The notes under the pieces: generated by a model
Database searches by the model: none
The model's input: only the letters and a program-made list of their open reading frames with translations
What the model was told of the DNA's origin: nothing
Translations under genes and position numbers: made by a program
Source of the DNA: Aurantiochytrium sp. KH105
Taxonomy: Eukaryota; Sar; Bigyra; Thraustochytrida; Thraustochytriidae
NCBI GenBank assembly: GCA_003116975.1
Contig: BGKB01000054.1
Location: 298,166 to 362,165 of the forward strand
Direction: 5' to 3'
Length of the DNA stretch: 64,000 nt
In this document: positions 41,735 through 49,908 of the stretch, in pieces
Position numbering within the stretch: position 1 is the stretch's first letter
Layout of the letters: every line of letters begins with the position of its first letter

Positions 41735-43135
41735 TCAGGCAGTGTTGATGGCGTGCATACTCGTGGCGTCGTCGGCATTCACGGCAGCATTTTTGGCGGC
41801 GGTGGGGTCGGTAAGATCTTGCTCGCCGGCACGGCGCTGGCGCTTTTGCTCCTTGCGAAGGTCGCCGAAATCCTCGGTGACTTGAATCTTGGCAGCGCGG
41901 TATTGCTCCTTGTTGGGCATGACGTTGAGAGCAAGAAAGTCGGTGAGAAGCACGGAAACGCCAAAAAGCGCAGAACCAGCAGCAAGCTGGAGAAGCAAGG
42001 TATTGAAACTAAAGGCGCCAAGGCGGCCCGTCTGCTGGACGATGACCTTGATGCCGTATCGTTTCTGGATGCGGCGGGACATGGCGATGGTGGAATTGAT
42101 GTTGACCACATCGGTGCTCGTAGTGACCTTGTAGGAGGAGTCGGGAAGATACTTGACGGAGATGACGTACGAGATTTCGTCGCTGGCGCCCGACCATGGG
42201 TGTATGTTGGTGTAGTCGATGGTGAACGTGACAATGTGACCCCGCGCCCGCACGGACTCGTTGGGCTTGGACCCCGAAGGCTGATCGATGTCGAGATCCG
42301 CGGCCCCGAGCCACGAAGCCATGTCGAAGACGTCATAGTTGTCGGCCGCGGGCAGATTTGAGTCGACAAAGCATGGGGCGGATTCGGTACTGTCGCCGTT
42401 GCTATTTCGAACGACGCGACCGTCATCGGCAAGCTTTTTGCAGAGCGCGCCATTGTTGGGGATGGAAAGAACGCCCTTCATGGAGCGCGAGACGTCGGCA
42501 ATGGAGCTGTCCGTGCTGGCCTGCACAGCGTGGTCGACGAGCAGCGTAAAGTCTTCCACGCCGGCGACGAAGGAGTCCGACGTCTCGTTGAGGTTCTCCC
42601 AGAGGGTGTCGCACGAGACGCTGTTGTCCGAAGAAGCGGGGCAGTTGTTGACTTGAGCCACTTCGAAGATGCGCGTGGTAAGCAGGAGCTCTCCGCCTTC
42701 GATGACACCGACATCGAGCTCGTCCGCGAGCGAGCAGTTGCGCTTGCGTACGCAGGTATCGTCCTTGCTGGTGAGATACTCGTCGGCTGCGCAGCCGATG
42801 GAGGTGTCATCTGGGGTTTGCGAGCAATAGCTCGTGTTTTGCACGGCGGGAAAGACCGTGTAGCAGCCCAAGTCATCAATGGGATCGCAGCCAATCGAGT
42901 TGGTGAGCGAGCGCAGCGAGAAGCGATGCTCTCCGTAGGGGGCCATGACATTGAGGTAGCCCGTGTTGTAGAGAATTTGGTAGAGGAGCACGTAGATCAT
43001 TGTGGCGATGAGGAAGACATAGTTGAGCAGGCCCAGCCTTCGGTCCTTGATGGCGACCATCTGCTTTGTCTTGTACGCAAAGAGCTCGTCCACGTCTTTG
43101 CCAAAGAGCGTTTCTGGCAAAGCGAACTTCACCAT
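41735..43135 (-). CDS. P2X-type ATP-gated cation channel
   Basis: The 466-residue protein has the P2X topology: a short cytosolic N-terminus, one membrane helix at about residues 34-56 (VFLIATMIYVLLYQILY), a Cys-rich extracellular loop of about 330 residues, a second helix at about 385-410 and a basic C-terminal tail. Family signatures flank the helices. YKTKQMVAIKDRRLGLLN precedes the first, and RRIQKRYGIKVIVQQTGRLG leads into the second, with a late Asp in LLTDFLAL. The N-terminal YxTxK motif reads YKTKQ, with Gln in place of the final Lys/Arg. P2X proteins are trimeric and open on ATP binding; in protists some serve the contractile vacuole. Ligand residues cannot be assigned by eye. The ATG at 43133-43135 gives a normal N-terminus. 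Confidence 0.85.
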   Translation of the reverse strand: MVKFALPETLFGKDVDELFAYKTKQMVAIKDRRLGLLNYVFLIATMIYVLLYQILYNTGYLNVMAPYGEHRFSLRSLTNSIGCDPIDDLGCYTVFPAVQNTSYCSQTPDDTSIGCAADEYLTSKDDTCVRKRNCSLADELDVGVIEGGELLLTTRIFEVAQVNNCPASSDNSVSCDTLWENLNETSDSFVAGVEDFTLLVDHAVQASTDSSIADVSRSMKGVLSIPNNGALCKKLADDGRVVRNSNGDSTESAPCFVDSNLPAADNYDVFDMASWLGAADLDIDQPSGSKPNESVRARGHIVTFTIDYTNIHPWSGASDEISYVISVKYLPDSSYKVTTSTDVVNINSTIAMSRRIQKRYGIKVIVQQTGRLGAFSFNTLLLQLAAGSALFGVSVLLTDFLALNVMPNKEQYRAAKIQVTEDFGDLRKEQKRQRRAGEQDLTDPTAAKNAAVNADDATSMHAINTA

Positions 43136-43371
43136 GGTGGCTGGCGGTTGGGCAGCGGCGGCGGCGGCGGCAGCAGCAAGAGCTCCAGCGAGCGACTCCC
43201 CGTCCGTCAGCAGACAGGTGGCCTGGCGGTAAACCTTGCTGCCTCTTTCTGCCTGTCCGTCTGCCTGTCAGTTGGGTGAGCACACCCGAGGAGCGGGGGC
43301 TCGCTCAGGCTGGGCTGGGCTGGGCTGGGCTGGCTTAGGCAAGGCCGAGGGTTGACGTTTTGTTGGTTCGC

Positions 43372-43406
43372 TTCTCTCTCCCTCCCTCCCTCCCTCCCTC
43401 CCTCCC
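43372..43406. repeat. TCCC polypyrimidine array
   Basis: About seven tandem CTCC/TCCC units about 240 bp upstream of the P2X start. Polypurine-polypyrimidine arrays can form triplex DNA; that is a general property only. Confidence 0.85.
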
Positions 43407-43873
43407 GTTCTTTCCGCCTTTGTTCGTTCGCTCTGTCGCCTCGCGCTTCTTGTAGTCGTTGGCACGAGCTCCGGCTCGCGGGGTGCCGCAGAAAGAGCGC
43501 GCAGTAGGGTCTCGCTAGGCCGCCCCTAGGCGCGCGGCCGGGAGCCGGCGGGACGGACGGCGCGCGTCCCTCGTCGTTCGCAGCATTTGCCATTGTACGT
43601 AAACTACGTATTAAGACACACGGAGCTCGGTCGTAGTAGTGGTCGCGGTCGTGGCGAGGAGGAGAGCAGAGCTGGTCCGCCCGGGGGCTCCTGAGCAGGA
43701 GGAGAGGAGAAGAGCGCGCGCGCTTGCGGACTTGGAGTTCGTGATGGTGGATAACACGGCAAGACGCGCGGCGAGGAGGAGGAGGAGGAGATGGCAGGCC
43801 CGCGGGTGCCGGAAAGCAAATTGGGAGCTGGGCCAGGGCCGGCTGGAGATGGCCCCACTTCGGAAAAGGGAGG

Positions 43874-43925
43874 GAGGGGGGGGGGGGAATAGGGGGAATA
43901 GGGGGAATAGGGGGAATAGGGGAGG
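43874..43925 (+). repeat. poly-G run followed by AATAGGGGG units
   Basis: A G-run of about 14 is followed by four near-perfect units of AATAGGGGG. Five or more runs of at least four Gs lie within about 50 bp on the plus strand, the pattern expected of a G-quadruplex. Confidence 0.9.
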
Positions 43926-44183
43926 ATGAAGAGCGGGGCGGAGGCTGGATGTGCGCCATCCTGGGTCACACAAAAGGATATACGTAATAAAAAGTAAAGG
44001 AAAAAACAATGTTCATTAGGCTCTCGACATCATGATCATTTGGCTCGCGGCATCGAGCATGATGGGCGTGGACATAGCGATGCAGTCGATCTAAGGGGTT
44101 ATCAAGCGGAAGATGAAGAAGAGGACTCGGAGGGGAAAGCTGAAGCTCCACGCACGAGTTTTGATGATCGCGCGCGCCCTCTT

Positions 44184-44184
44184 G

Positions 44185-44213
<29 letters not shown>
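44184..44213. repeat. CT dinucleotide microsatellite
   Basis: About 14 CT units in the 3' flank of the zinc-ribbon-like gene. Confidence 0.9.
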
Positions 44214-44216
<3 letters not shown>

Positions 44217-44273
44217 GTCGTCTCTTTCCCTCCTTCACTTGTGTGATTGCACCGCGCTTTTGTGCGATCATGA

Positions 44274-44924
44274 TTACATGTATTGCGGCTTGAACTTTTG
44301 CGCCTCACGCTTTTTGAAGTTGGCAAAGAAATCAGCGCCCCCGTGGCCCGCGCCCGCCAGACGACGGTCAAAGTCAGCCTGCACGGCAGTTTTGCGACGC
44401 GTATCACTTGGGGAGCTCGGAGACCCGGGACGGCCTGATAGCGTCCGAGAGAGACGCCTTGAAGCGCGTCGCAAGAGACCCGAGGTCGCGCCACCCTTCT
44501 TTTGGCCGGCAGGAGCGGCTCCGTCTTGGCCCTCTTCATCTTCTTCATCGTCCTTTTCCAGGGCTTCTTGAAGCTTGCCGCGAAAGGCGCCACCGACCGT
44601 GGGAGCGCGCTTTGGCGCAGGCGCAGGCGCGGTCCCGTCGGCTTGGAATCGCTCAATTTCCTGCAGCGACTCTTCTGTGGAGATGCCCTTTTCGCGCTGG
44701 TAGTTCGTCTCAAAGAGGCCCCATTGCTGCTGGTTGTAGCGCTTCTCGCGCTTCTCGGGACTGGCGGTGGCCTCGTTCTCGCGCACGGCGTTGGTGACGG
44801 CGGTGAGCTCGTCCTCGTCGCCGTCGACGTCGCGCAGCTTCTCGCCGCAGTGCGGGCAATACACGGGGTTGAGACGCACGGGCTCGCCGCACTGGCAATA
44901 CGTCTTGCGGAAGCGTGCCGACAT
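44274..44924 (-). CDS. zinc-ribbon-like protein, 216 aa, unknown function
   Basis: The ATG at 44922-44924 opens MSARFRKTYCQCGEPVRL followed by NPVYCPHCGEKL, giving CxC and CxxC pairs 14 residues apart. This is a compact zinc-ribbon-like knuckle. The rest is charged and probably disordered: an acidic patch (EKDDEEDEEGQ), then a basic Ser/Arg stretch (LRRASRRLSRTLSGRPGSPS) with many possible phosphorylation sites, and a conserved-looking end (GGADFFANFKKREAQKF). I do not recognise the family. The frame is open much further upstream, but that part is Ala/Arg-rich and lies over the presumed promoter. It is divergent from the small membrane protein at 45507. Confidence 0.6.
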   Translation of the reverse strand: MSARFRKTYCQCGEPVRLNPVYCPHCGEKLRDVDGDEDELTAVTNAVRENEATASPEKREKRYNQQQWGLFETNYQREKGISTEESLQEIERFQADGTAPAPAPKRAPTVGGAFRGKLQEALEKDDEEDEEGQDGAAPAGQKKGGATSGLLRRASRRLSRTLSGRPGSPSSPSDTRRKTAVQADFDRRLAGAGHGGADFFANFKKREAQKFKPQYM

Positions 44925-45506
44925 CCTCGAGCTAGAGCTAGTGAGTACCTGCCTTGCCTTGCCTTGCCTTGCCTCGCCTCGCCTCGCCTCCTCGCTCGAG
45001 CGATCCCTCTTCCGACGGTCGCCCGACCGGAGCTGCAGCGGCGGCGGAAAAGGGCCCGTGCTCGCGCGCGCTCGCCGGCGCGCCCGCTCGCTCGTGCGTC
45101 TCTTGCTCGCTCGCGCCTTGCTTGCCTGCTCGCTTGCTTGCGGGTTTGCCGAGCGAGGGAGCAGCGCTTTGCGTGCGGTAAGAGAGAGAAATGGGCTCGT
45201 GCTCGCCTCCGGCCTGCCCGAGTCCAGGGTGTGTGCGGGCGGCGCGTGCACGTGCTCAGGCCCGGGCCGCGCGTCGTTGGCGCTCGTGCTGAGGACCCGT
45301 GCCGCGCCGCGCGGCCTCCCATTTGTCTGGCTTGTTTCACTCTGACTGACCCACGCTTTCCGTCGCGAGCGCGGAGGACTAGCTGACTGTCCGTCTCGCG
45401 AGCGGCCGGCCAGCTGCGGCTGCACGGTTGGCCAGAAGAAGATGGAGGGAGTGTCGCGACGCAAATCTGCTCGGCGTGGAGGAGAGCGCGGACAAGGACA
45501 AGGAGG
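44925..45506. promoter_or_regulatory. divergent promoter region
   Basis: This 582-bp spacer between the zinc-ribbon-like gene (-) and the small membrane protein gene (+) should contain both promoters. It has a GCCTT/GCCTC pentanucleotide run at 44950-44992. No defined motif is seen. Confidence 0.4.
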
Positions 45507-45698
45507 ATGGGGGCGAACGAGGTAAAGACGCTGCAAGGTTTTGTGGGTCTGATGGTGTACTGCATGTGTCTCATCATGATCGTGACCAATGAGCAATGGT
45601 CAACGATGGACATTGTCGGGTCCTCTGTCGTGTTGACACTTGGTACGATTGGCTATGCCTCGCTTCTCGTCATGTCGCAGCGCGCCGAGAGGATGTAG
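45507..45698 (+). CDS. small two-helix membrane protein, 63 aa
   Basis: The product is MGANEVKTLQGFVGLMVYCM onward, with two hydrophobic segments (about residues 10-26 and 36-56) separated by a short polar loop (VTNEQWSTMD), and a charged C-terminus (SQRAERM). The size and layout recall small ER-membrane accessory subunits, but I cannot name it. Support for a real gene comes from the clean ATG, the amphipathic layout and the position opposite a divergent gene. A stop-free non-coding stretch is possible. Confidence 0.4.
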   Translation: MGANEVKTLQGFVGLMVYCMCLIMIVTNEQWSTMDIVGSSVVLTLGTIGYASLLVMSQRAERM

Positions 45699-45907
45699 CG
45701 ATCAAGGGACAGACATCAATCACACTGATTCGCAAGCTGCACAAATTGAGAACATGATAAAATACATTGCCATCCGAGATAAAATTTGCGCGTCAAGATT
45801 TTTTTGCTTTGGAGCGTCGTGGTCATTCTTCTTGCCGTGGAAAAGACAAGACAAAACAAGAGAAGAGAAAAGAAAAATAATCTATTGAACATCTGTCACA
45901 TGTAAGT

Positions 45908-48900
45908 CTATGACTGGGTATCGTCATCCTGCTTTTCGTCATCGCCAGTTTGCTGAGCTGAATCAATGGCCTTGTTGCGCACGCTAGTGACAGAACGCCT
46001 TGGGAGCATGCCCGAGCTAGAACGCTGGCGAGATCGTGAGGGACTCTCGTCAGATCGCAGTAGAAACGCATACCAAGCAGAGCAACCTTGGACCTCTTTG
46101 ATCTTGCTCAGCGAGGAGAGATAGCCGTGAAGCTTTTGCACTTGTCGATTGAGGTAACTGGGCTGAAGCGTTGGAAGAAGCGTGGAGGAAGGCAAGGCCG
46201 GCAACACGGGGACGTCGTTGGGCCCGAACTTGACGTCAAGCTCTTTTGCCAGATCCTTGGCAAAAGTCTTGAAATCGCTGTAGCGGCGAACAACGTGCGC
46301 GCCCTCGTCGCTCTTTGCGACCACAACGTTGATCGTGTAGCTCGCGAAGGACGAGGTCGTGCCTGGCTCGCGGCAAATGACATAGCCCGTGACAGCGACG
46401 GAAAGCTCAATGTCCTCGGAAGCGGCGAGATCGTCGTCACTCAAGGGCGAGCGCGGAAGATGGAAGGAGCGGTTCTTGATGGAGAGGTCCTCGAAGCGTG
46501 CATGTACGCAGTGCTGCGAAACCAATCTATGCCAGCGCTCGTAAACCCCGTCGCGGGTGAAGCGAATGTTAATGGCGCCACCGCCCGTGTACACGAGACG
46601 CAAGAGACGCTGCATGCGCGACCCCTGCACGAGGTGCACGGCGGTGAGGTCAATCTGGCGAATGGGTTGCAGCTTGGGTTCTCGCTCAAAGTAGTTGATC
46701 GAGTCTGCCCCTCGACGGAGGGCAAACCATTTGGTGCTTTTGCCTGTCCACTGGGTGCTAACGTTGACCACGAGATTTCCGAAGCGGACAAGATCGAAAA
46801 GATCCGAAGGCGGCTCGTCGTCCTCATCTTCTTCGTTGTCCTCATTCCCCTCATCCTCATCCTCGGCAGTGTCCTCGTCAAGAGTCCCGTCGGTGAGCGT
46901 GCCATTAGTCTCATCTGCAAAATAATCCCTGCTTTCGTCTTTTGGTGACATGTCATCGCCGTCGCTGTCCTCGTGCAGAGGCCTGTCACTTGCGTTGGAG
47001 GCGTTGCTGGCATCACAATGCGCTGAGTCCGGGGCCGAGGCGATGCTTCCCATGCGAGATCTTCCTGGAGAACTCGCGCTGGTGCGAATGTTGCTCATGC
47101 TGTGTCGTCGAGGGCGATGCTGTTCCTGCTGAGCCTGTTCCTGCTGGGCCTGTTCCAGGTTGCCCTGGCTATAGAGATATGCCTGTTGGGCCTGCTGGAT
47201 CCCATCGACCCACCACTGGGCAATCGTTTGCGACTTTGCCGAAATGTCATACGTAACGGTGCCCTTTGCGCTAGGATCGCGCACCACGAGCATAAAGGCC
47301 TCGGAAGGGCACTGCATGGTGGATGGCGTCCCAGTGTCTTCGCGCGGAGGCGTTTGACCGTCTTTATTGGTGGCGTCTTGTTGCGATGCAATAGATGAGG
47401 ATGAGGAAGATGATGATGACGAAGACCAAAACGAGGAGGCGGAAGAGGATGCATTTGTCGGGGTCGTGGACGTCTTGGCATCTCGACCTGATCCCTTGTC
47501 CTTGGCAAGGACCTTTACACGAATCTGGCAACGGTCGAGAGGAATGGAGGTTAATTTGGCCCCAGCAGCTTCTTGCACATCCTTGTCAAAAAGAAACAAG
47601 CCATCGTCTTGGAGCACGCAAAACCGTTGTGCCCAGAATCCCTTGACAGGGCCTTCCTCCATGACGGGTTCGATGGCGAGCGCAGGGTGCGACAAACTGA
47701 GCTGCATGCGACGTGGAGTGACGCTTGCTCGGATGCCCCTCTGCTTGTAGAGGAGCAGGATTGGCATGAGCGACTCGCAGAGGGTCATGATGACGCCGAG
47801 GGCGAGTGATGTATTGCCCCAGTATGACGAGTGGGCGCTCGTTGCTGAGGCGAGCTCGACGACCCGCTCGTACCTGGAGGTGGGGAGGCCAAAGTCGATA
47901 GGCCGCAGATGCAACTTGGAGCTACGCGTGGCATCGTCGGGGGTAAAGTGGAAGAGCTCGGCAAACTTGAGAAGGATTTCCTCGAGACTGAGGCTATCGA
48001 CCTCGGATGCGTGCGGAAGCGTGACAGTGACGCCGGTGGCCTCGACCTGTTCGCGGATCTGCTTTCGCTTCTCTTCGCCCTCGAGATCGTCCTTGGCGTC
48101 GGTGCCGCTTTCGTTCTCGGCTTTAGCTTTTTTGTCTTGGTTGAGCTTTTTCTCGACGAGAAGAGGTCCGAGCCGCCAGGCCACGGGGTCGTTGACGTGA
48201 AAGAGATTGACGACGCGCACGCTCTCGGGAAGGAAGTATGAGGGAATATAAGTTCCCCCGTCGTCAAAGAGGTCTCCGCGGCAAAGGTGCATGTATGCGA
48301 GTGGAGATCCAGCCAGAAAAAACACATTGACGTCAAAGTCGAGACGTGGAGTGCGGATGTCCTTTCGGCAGCGCGAGAGAAGATCGAAGATGATAATGGA
48401 TCCCAATGAGTGCGCAAAGATGGAGACGGGGCCGGTGAAGCCGGGGTGGGTCTCCTTGAAGGACTTGAACTTTTCGTTGAGCTGCCACGCGACGCTGTCA
48501 ATGATGCTTTGCCCGTAGCGCTGCGACCAGTAGAGTAGGCCGTCGGTCATGGCCTCGGTGACAAATTCGCGCAAAGAGGCAATGCCCTCGGGTGCGGCCT
48601 CCTTGAGGACCTCTTCGACGTTGCATGACTCGCGGAGGGGCTCGTGCCATTCGATGCTCTCAAAGTTAATCATCATGGGAAGGTTCTTGAGTGCGCCGCT
48701 CGGTCCGAGGATTTCGTAGAATTTGCTTTTGAAATCGTAAAAGCCGCCCGAGAGCTCGCCGTAAGATCCATCCCAGGACATGCTGGCATCTTTGAAGTCG
48801 TGATGCTTGCCAATGCCGTGCACGACAAGCACAAGATGATGCGCCTCGCGAAGCGAGATTTGCATGTCGTCCGGAAAGGTGTTGGAGGTTTGCGCTTGGG

Positions 48901-49378
48901 CCGGAGCCTCCTCACTGGCCGCGAGTTGCTCCTGCTGTTCGTCGTGTTGCTGCAGCATTTCAAAGTGCGGCTGCAGGTCCTCGAGCCAAACGTTGGGGAG
49001 GACACCACCATTGCAGTCTGACGTGCTCCGCGCGAGGCGCACTGGTGGTGGTGTCGGCGGCAGCGCGGCAGCGTCTTGGTTCGCGGTATCGTTACCGTCT
49101 CCCTTTTGAATATCTGCCTCAACGTCAGTTTTCACGGCGTCAGGAGCAGGGTGTTGGGGTGGTTGTTGTCGGCCAGCGCGTTCACTCTCTTCGGGTTGTT
49201 TGCCGAGACTGATCTCAGCCGCTGTTTGGAGGCCCGCGTCGCGCCGCAGGTCCTCGAGCGTCTCGAGGAGATCGACTTGAAGGCTCTGCGCATCTGGCGT
49301 GGCACGGACGCTGTGCGCCTGCACAATGGCTTGGAGTCGTTCGAGTGCGAGCGAGACGCTCGCCTTGTCCTCCGCCAT
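45908..49378 (-). CDS. DDHD-domain phospholipase A1 with PH-like and PX domains
   Basis: The 1156-residue protein starts at the ATG at 49376-49378 (MAEDKASVSLALERLQ); the codons upstream have no support. Residues about 175-345 hold the lipase fold: VLVVHGIGKHHDF, and the nucleophile elbow FAHSLGSIIIFDLL, where SHSLG is GxSxG-like with Ser as nucleophile. The DDHD region follows (FFLAGSPLAYMHL; HVNDPVAWRLGPLL; SSYWGNTSLALGVI). A PH-like domain lies near 575-730 (FWAQRFCVLQDDGLFLFD), a second near 870-960 (KWFALRRGADSINYFERE), and a PX domain near 985-1105 (VVRRYSDFKTFAKDLAKEL). PA-PLA1 enzymes cut phosphatidic acid at membranes of the early secretory pathway. The added PH-like and PX modules suggest phosphoinositide targeting. 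The linkers are acidic or polyS. Confidence 0.8.
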   Translation of the reverse strand: MAEDKASVSLALERLQAIVQAHSVRATPDAQSLQVDLLETLEDLRRDAGLQTAAEISLGKQPEESERAGRQQPPQHPAPDAVKTDVEADIQKGDGNDTANQDAAALPPTPPPVRLARSTSDCNGGVLPNVWLEDLQPHFEMLQQHDEQQEQLAASEEAPAQAQTSNTFPDDMQISLREAHHLVLVVHGIGKHHDFKDASMSWDGSYGELSGGFYDFKSKFYEILGPSGALKNLPMMINFESIEWHEPLRESCNVEEVLKEAAPEGIASLREFVTEAMTDGLLYWSQRYGQSIIDSVAWQLNEKFKSFKETHPGFTGPVSIFAHSLGSIIIFDLLSRCRKDIRTPRLDFDVNVFFLAGSPLAYMHLCRGDLFDDGGTYIPSYFLPESVRVVNLFHVNDPVAWRLGPLLVEKKLNQDKKAKAENESGTDAKDDLEGEEKRKQIREQVEATGVTVTLPHASEVDSLSLEEILLKFAELFHFTPDDATRSSKLHLRPIDFGLPTSRYERVVELASATSAHSSYWGNTSLALGVIMTLCESLMPILLLYKQRGIRASVTPRRMQLSLSHPALAIEPVMEEGPVKGFWAQRFCVLQDDGLFLFDKDVQEAAGAKLTSIPLDRCQIRVKVLAKDKGSGRDAKTSTTPTNASSSASSFWSSSSSSSSSSSIASQQDATNKDGQTPPREDTGTPSTMQCPSEAFMLVVRDPSAKGTVTYDISAKSQTIAQWWVDGIQQAQQAYLYSQGNLEQAQQEQAQQEQHRPRRHSMSNIRTSASSPGRSRMGSIASAPDSAHCDASNASNASDRPLHEDSDGDDMSPKDESRDYFADETNGTLTDGTLDEDTAEDEDEGNEDNEEDEDDEPPSDLFDLVRFGNLVVNVSTQWTGKSTKWFALRRGADSINYFEREPKLQPIRQIDLTAVHLVQGSRMQRLLRLVYTGGGAINIRFTRDGVYERWHRLVSQHCVHARFEDLSIKNRSFHLPRSPLSDDDLAASEDIELSVAVTGYVICREPGTTSSFASYTINVVVAKSDEGAHVVRRYSDFKTFAKDLAKELDVKFGPNDVPVLPALPSSTLLPTLQPSYLNRQVQKLHGYLSSLSKIKEVQGCSAWYAFLLRSDESPSRSRQRSSSGMLPRRSVTSVRNKAIDSAQQTGDDEKQDDDTQS

Positions 49379-49622
49379 GATGTCGTCTGATTGCCTCGCG
49401 CTGGCAATCCAATGCCTCGCGCTCCGCGCTCCTGCCCCTGCAATCCCACGAATAGAGTTTGAAGCGCAGCGCGGCATCGACTATAACGAGGCGGTAAGGG
49501 GCGGGTCGGGGCTGTAAAAAAAAAATAAAAAAAAATTGTCCCATTCTCATGACGCGCACAAGGTCTGACGCACAGTATCCAAGTAGGCGTAAGCACGATG
49601 GACAAAAACAGCAAACAGGATC
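49379..49622. other. intergenic, no gene seen
   Basis: Short spacer with an A-rich run at 49516-49536. It is the upstream flank of the DDHD gene. Confidence 0.5.
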
Positions 49623-49623
49623 T

Positions 49624-49893
49624 CAGCTGCCAGGGGCGGGCACGCAGCGACGACGATCGTATTTGTCGGCACGAGCATTTAGAGAAAGAAGAGTAGAATC
49701 AAGCCATGAAACAAAGGCAGATTGACAAATAAAATTTCCTTTTGCCCCAAAAGACTCCGAAACGTGATGGCGAAAAAAAAAGAAGGGTTCTCGGCTGCCA
49801 TGGGCGGGCACGCAGCGACGATGATCGTATTGGTCGGCATGAAGATTTGGAGAAAGAAGGATAAACCAAGCCATGGTGGAAACGCAGATTGAC
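49624..49893. repeat. direct duplication of about 100 bp in the decarboxylase 3' flank
   Basis: Segments starting near 49624 and 49793 share long matches in the same order: GGGCGGGCACGCAGCGACGA, then a GATCGTATT block, AGAAAGAAG, AATC/AACC-AAGCCATG and CGCAGATTGACA-like ends. They are offset by 169 bp. The right copy ends just before the decarboxylase stop codon at 49909-49911. The copies differ at scattered bases, so the duplication is not recent. Confidence 0.8.
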
Positions 49894-49908
49894 AGAGGAA
49901 TAATATGT

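Larger units (their letters stand above)
43136..44273. other. intergenic with G-rich and pyrimidine tracts
   Basis: This is the promoter side of the P2X gene and the 3' side of the zinc-ribbon gene. It has a TCCC array at 43372-43406, a G-run with AATAGGGGG units at 43874-43925 and a CT run at 44184-44213. Open frames are low-complexity. Confidence 0.5.

Noticed and set aside
43874..43925. AATAGGGGG array as a true telomere
   Set aside because: It is short, internal and flanked by ordinary genes on both sides.
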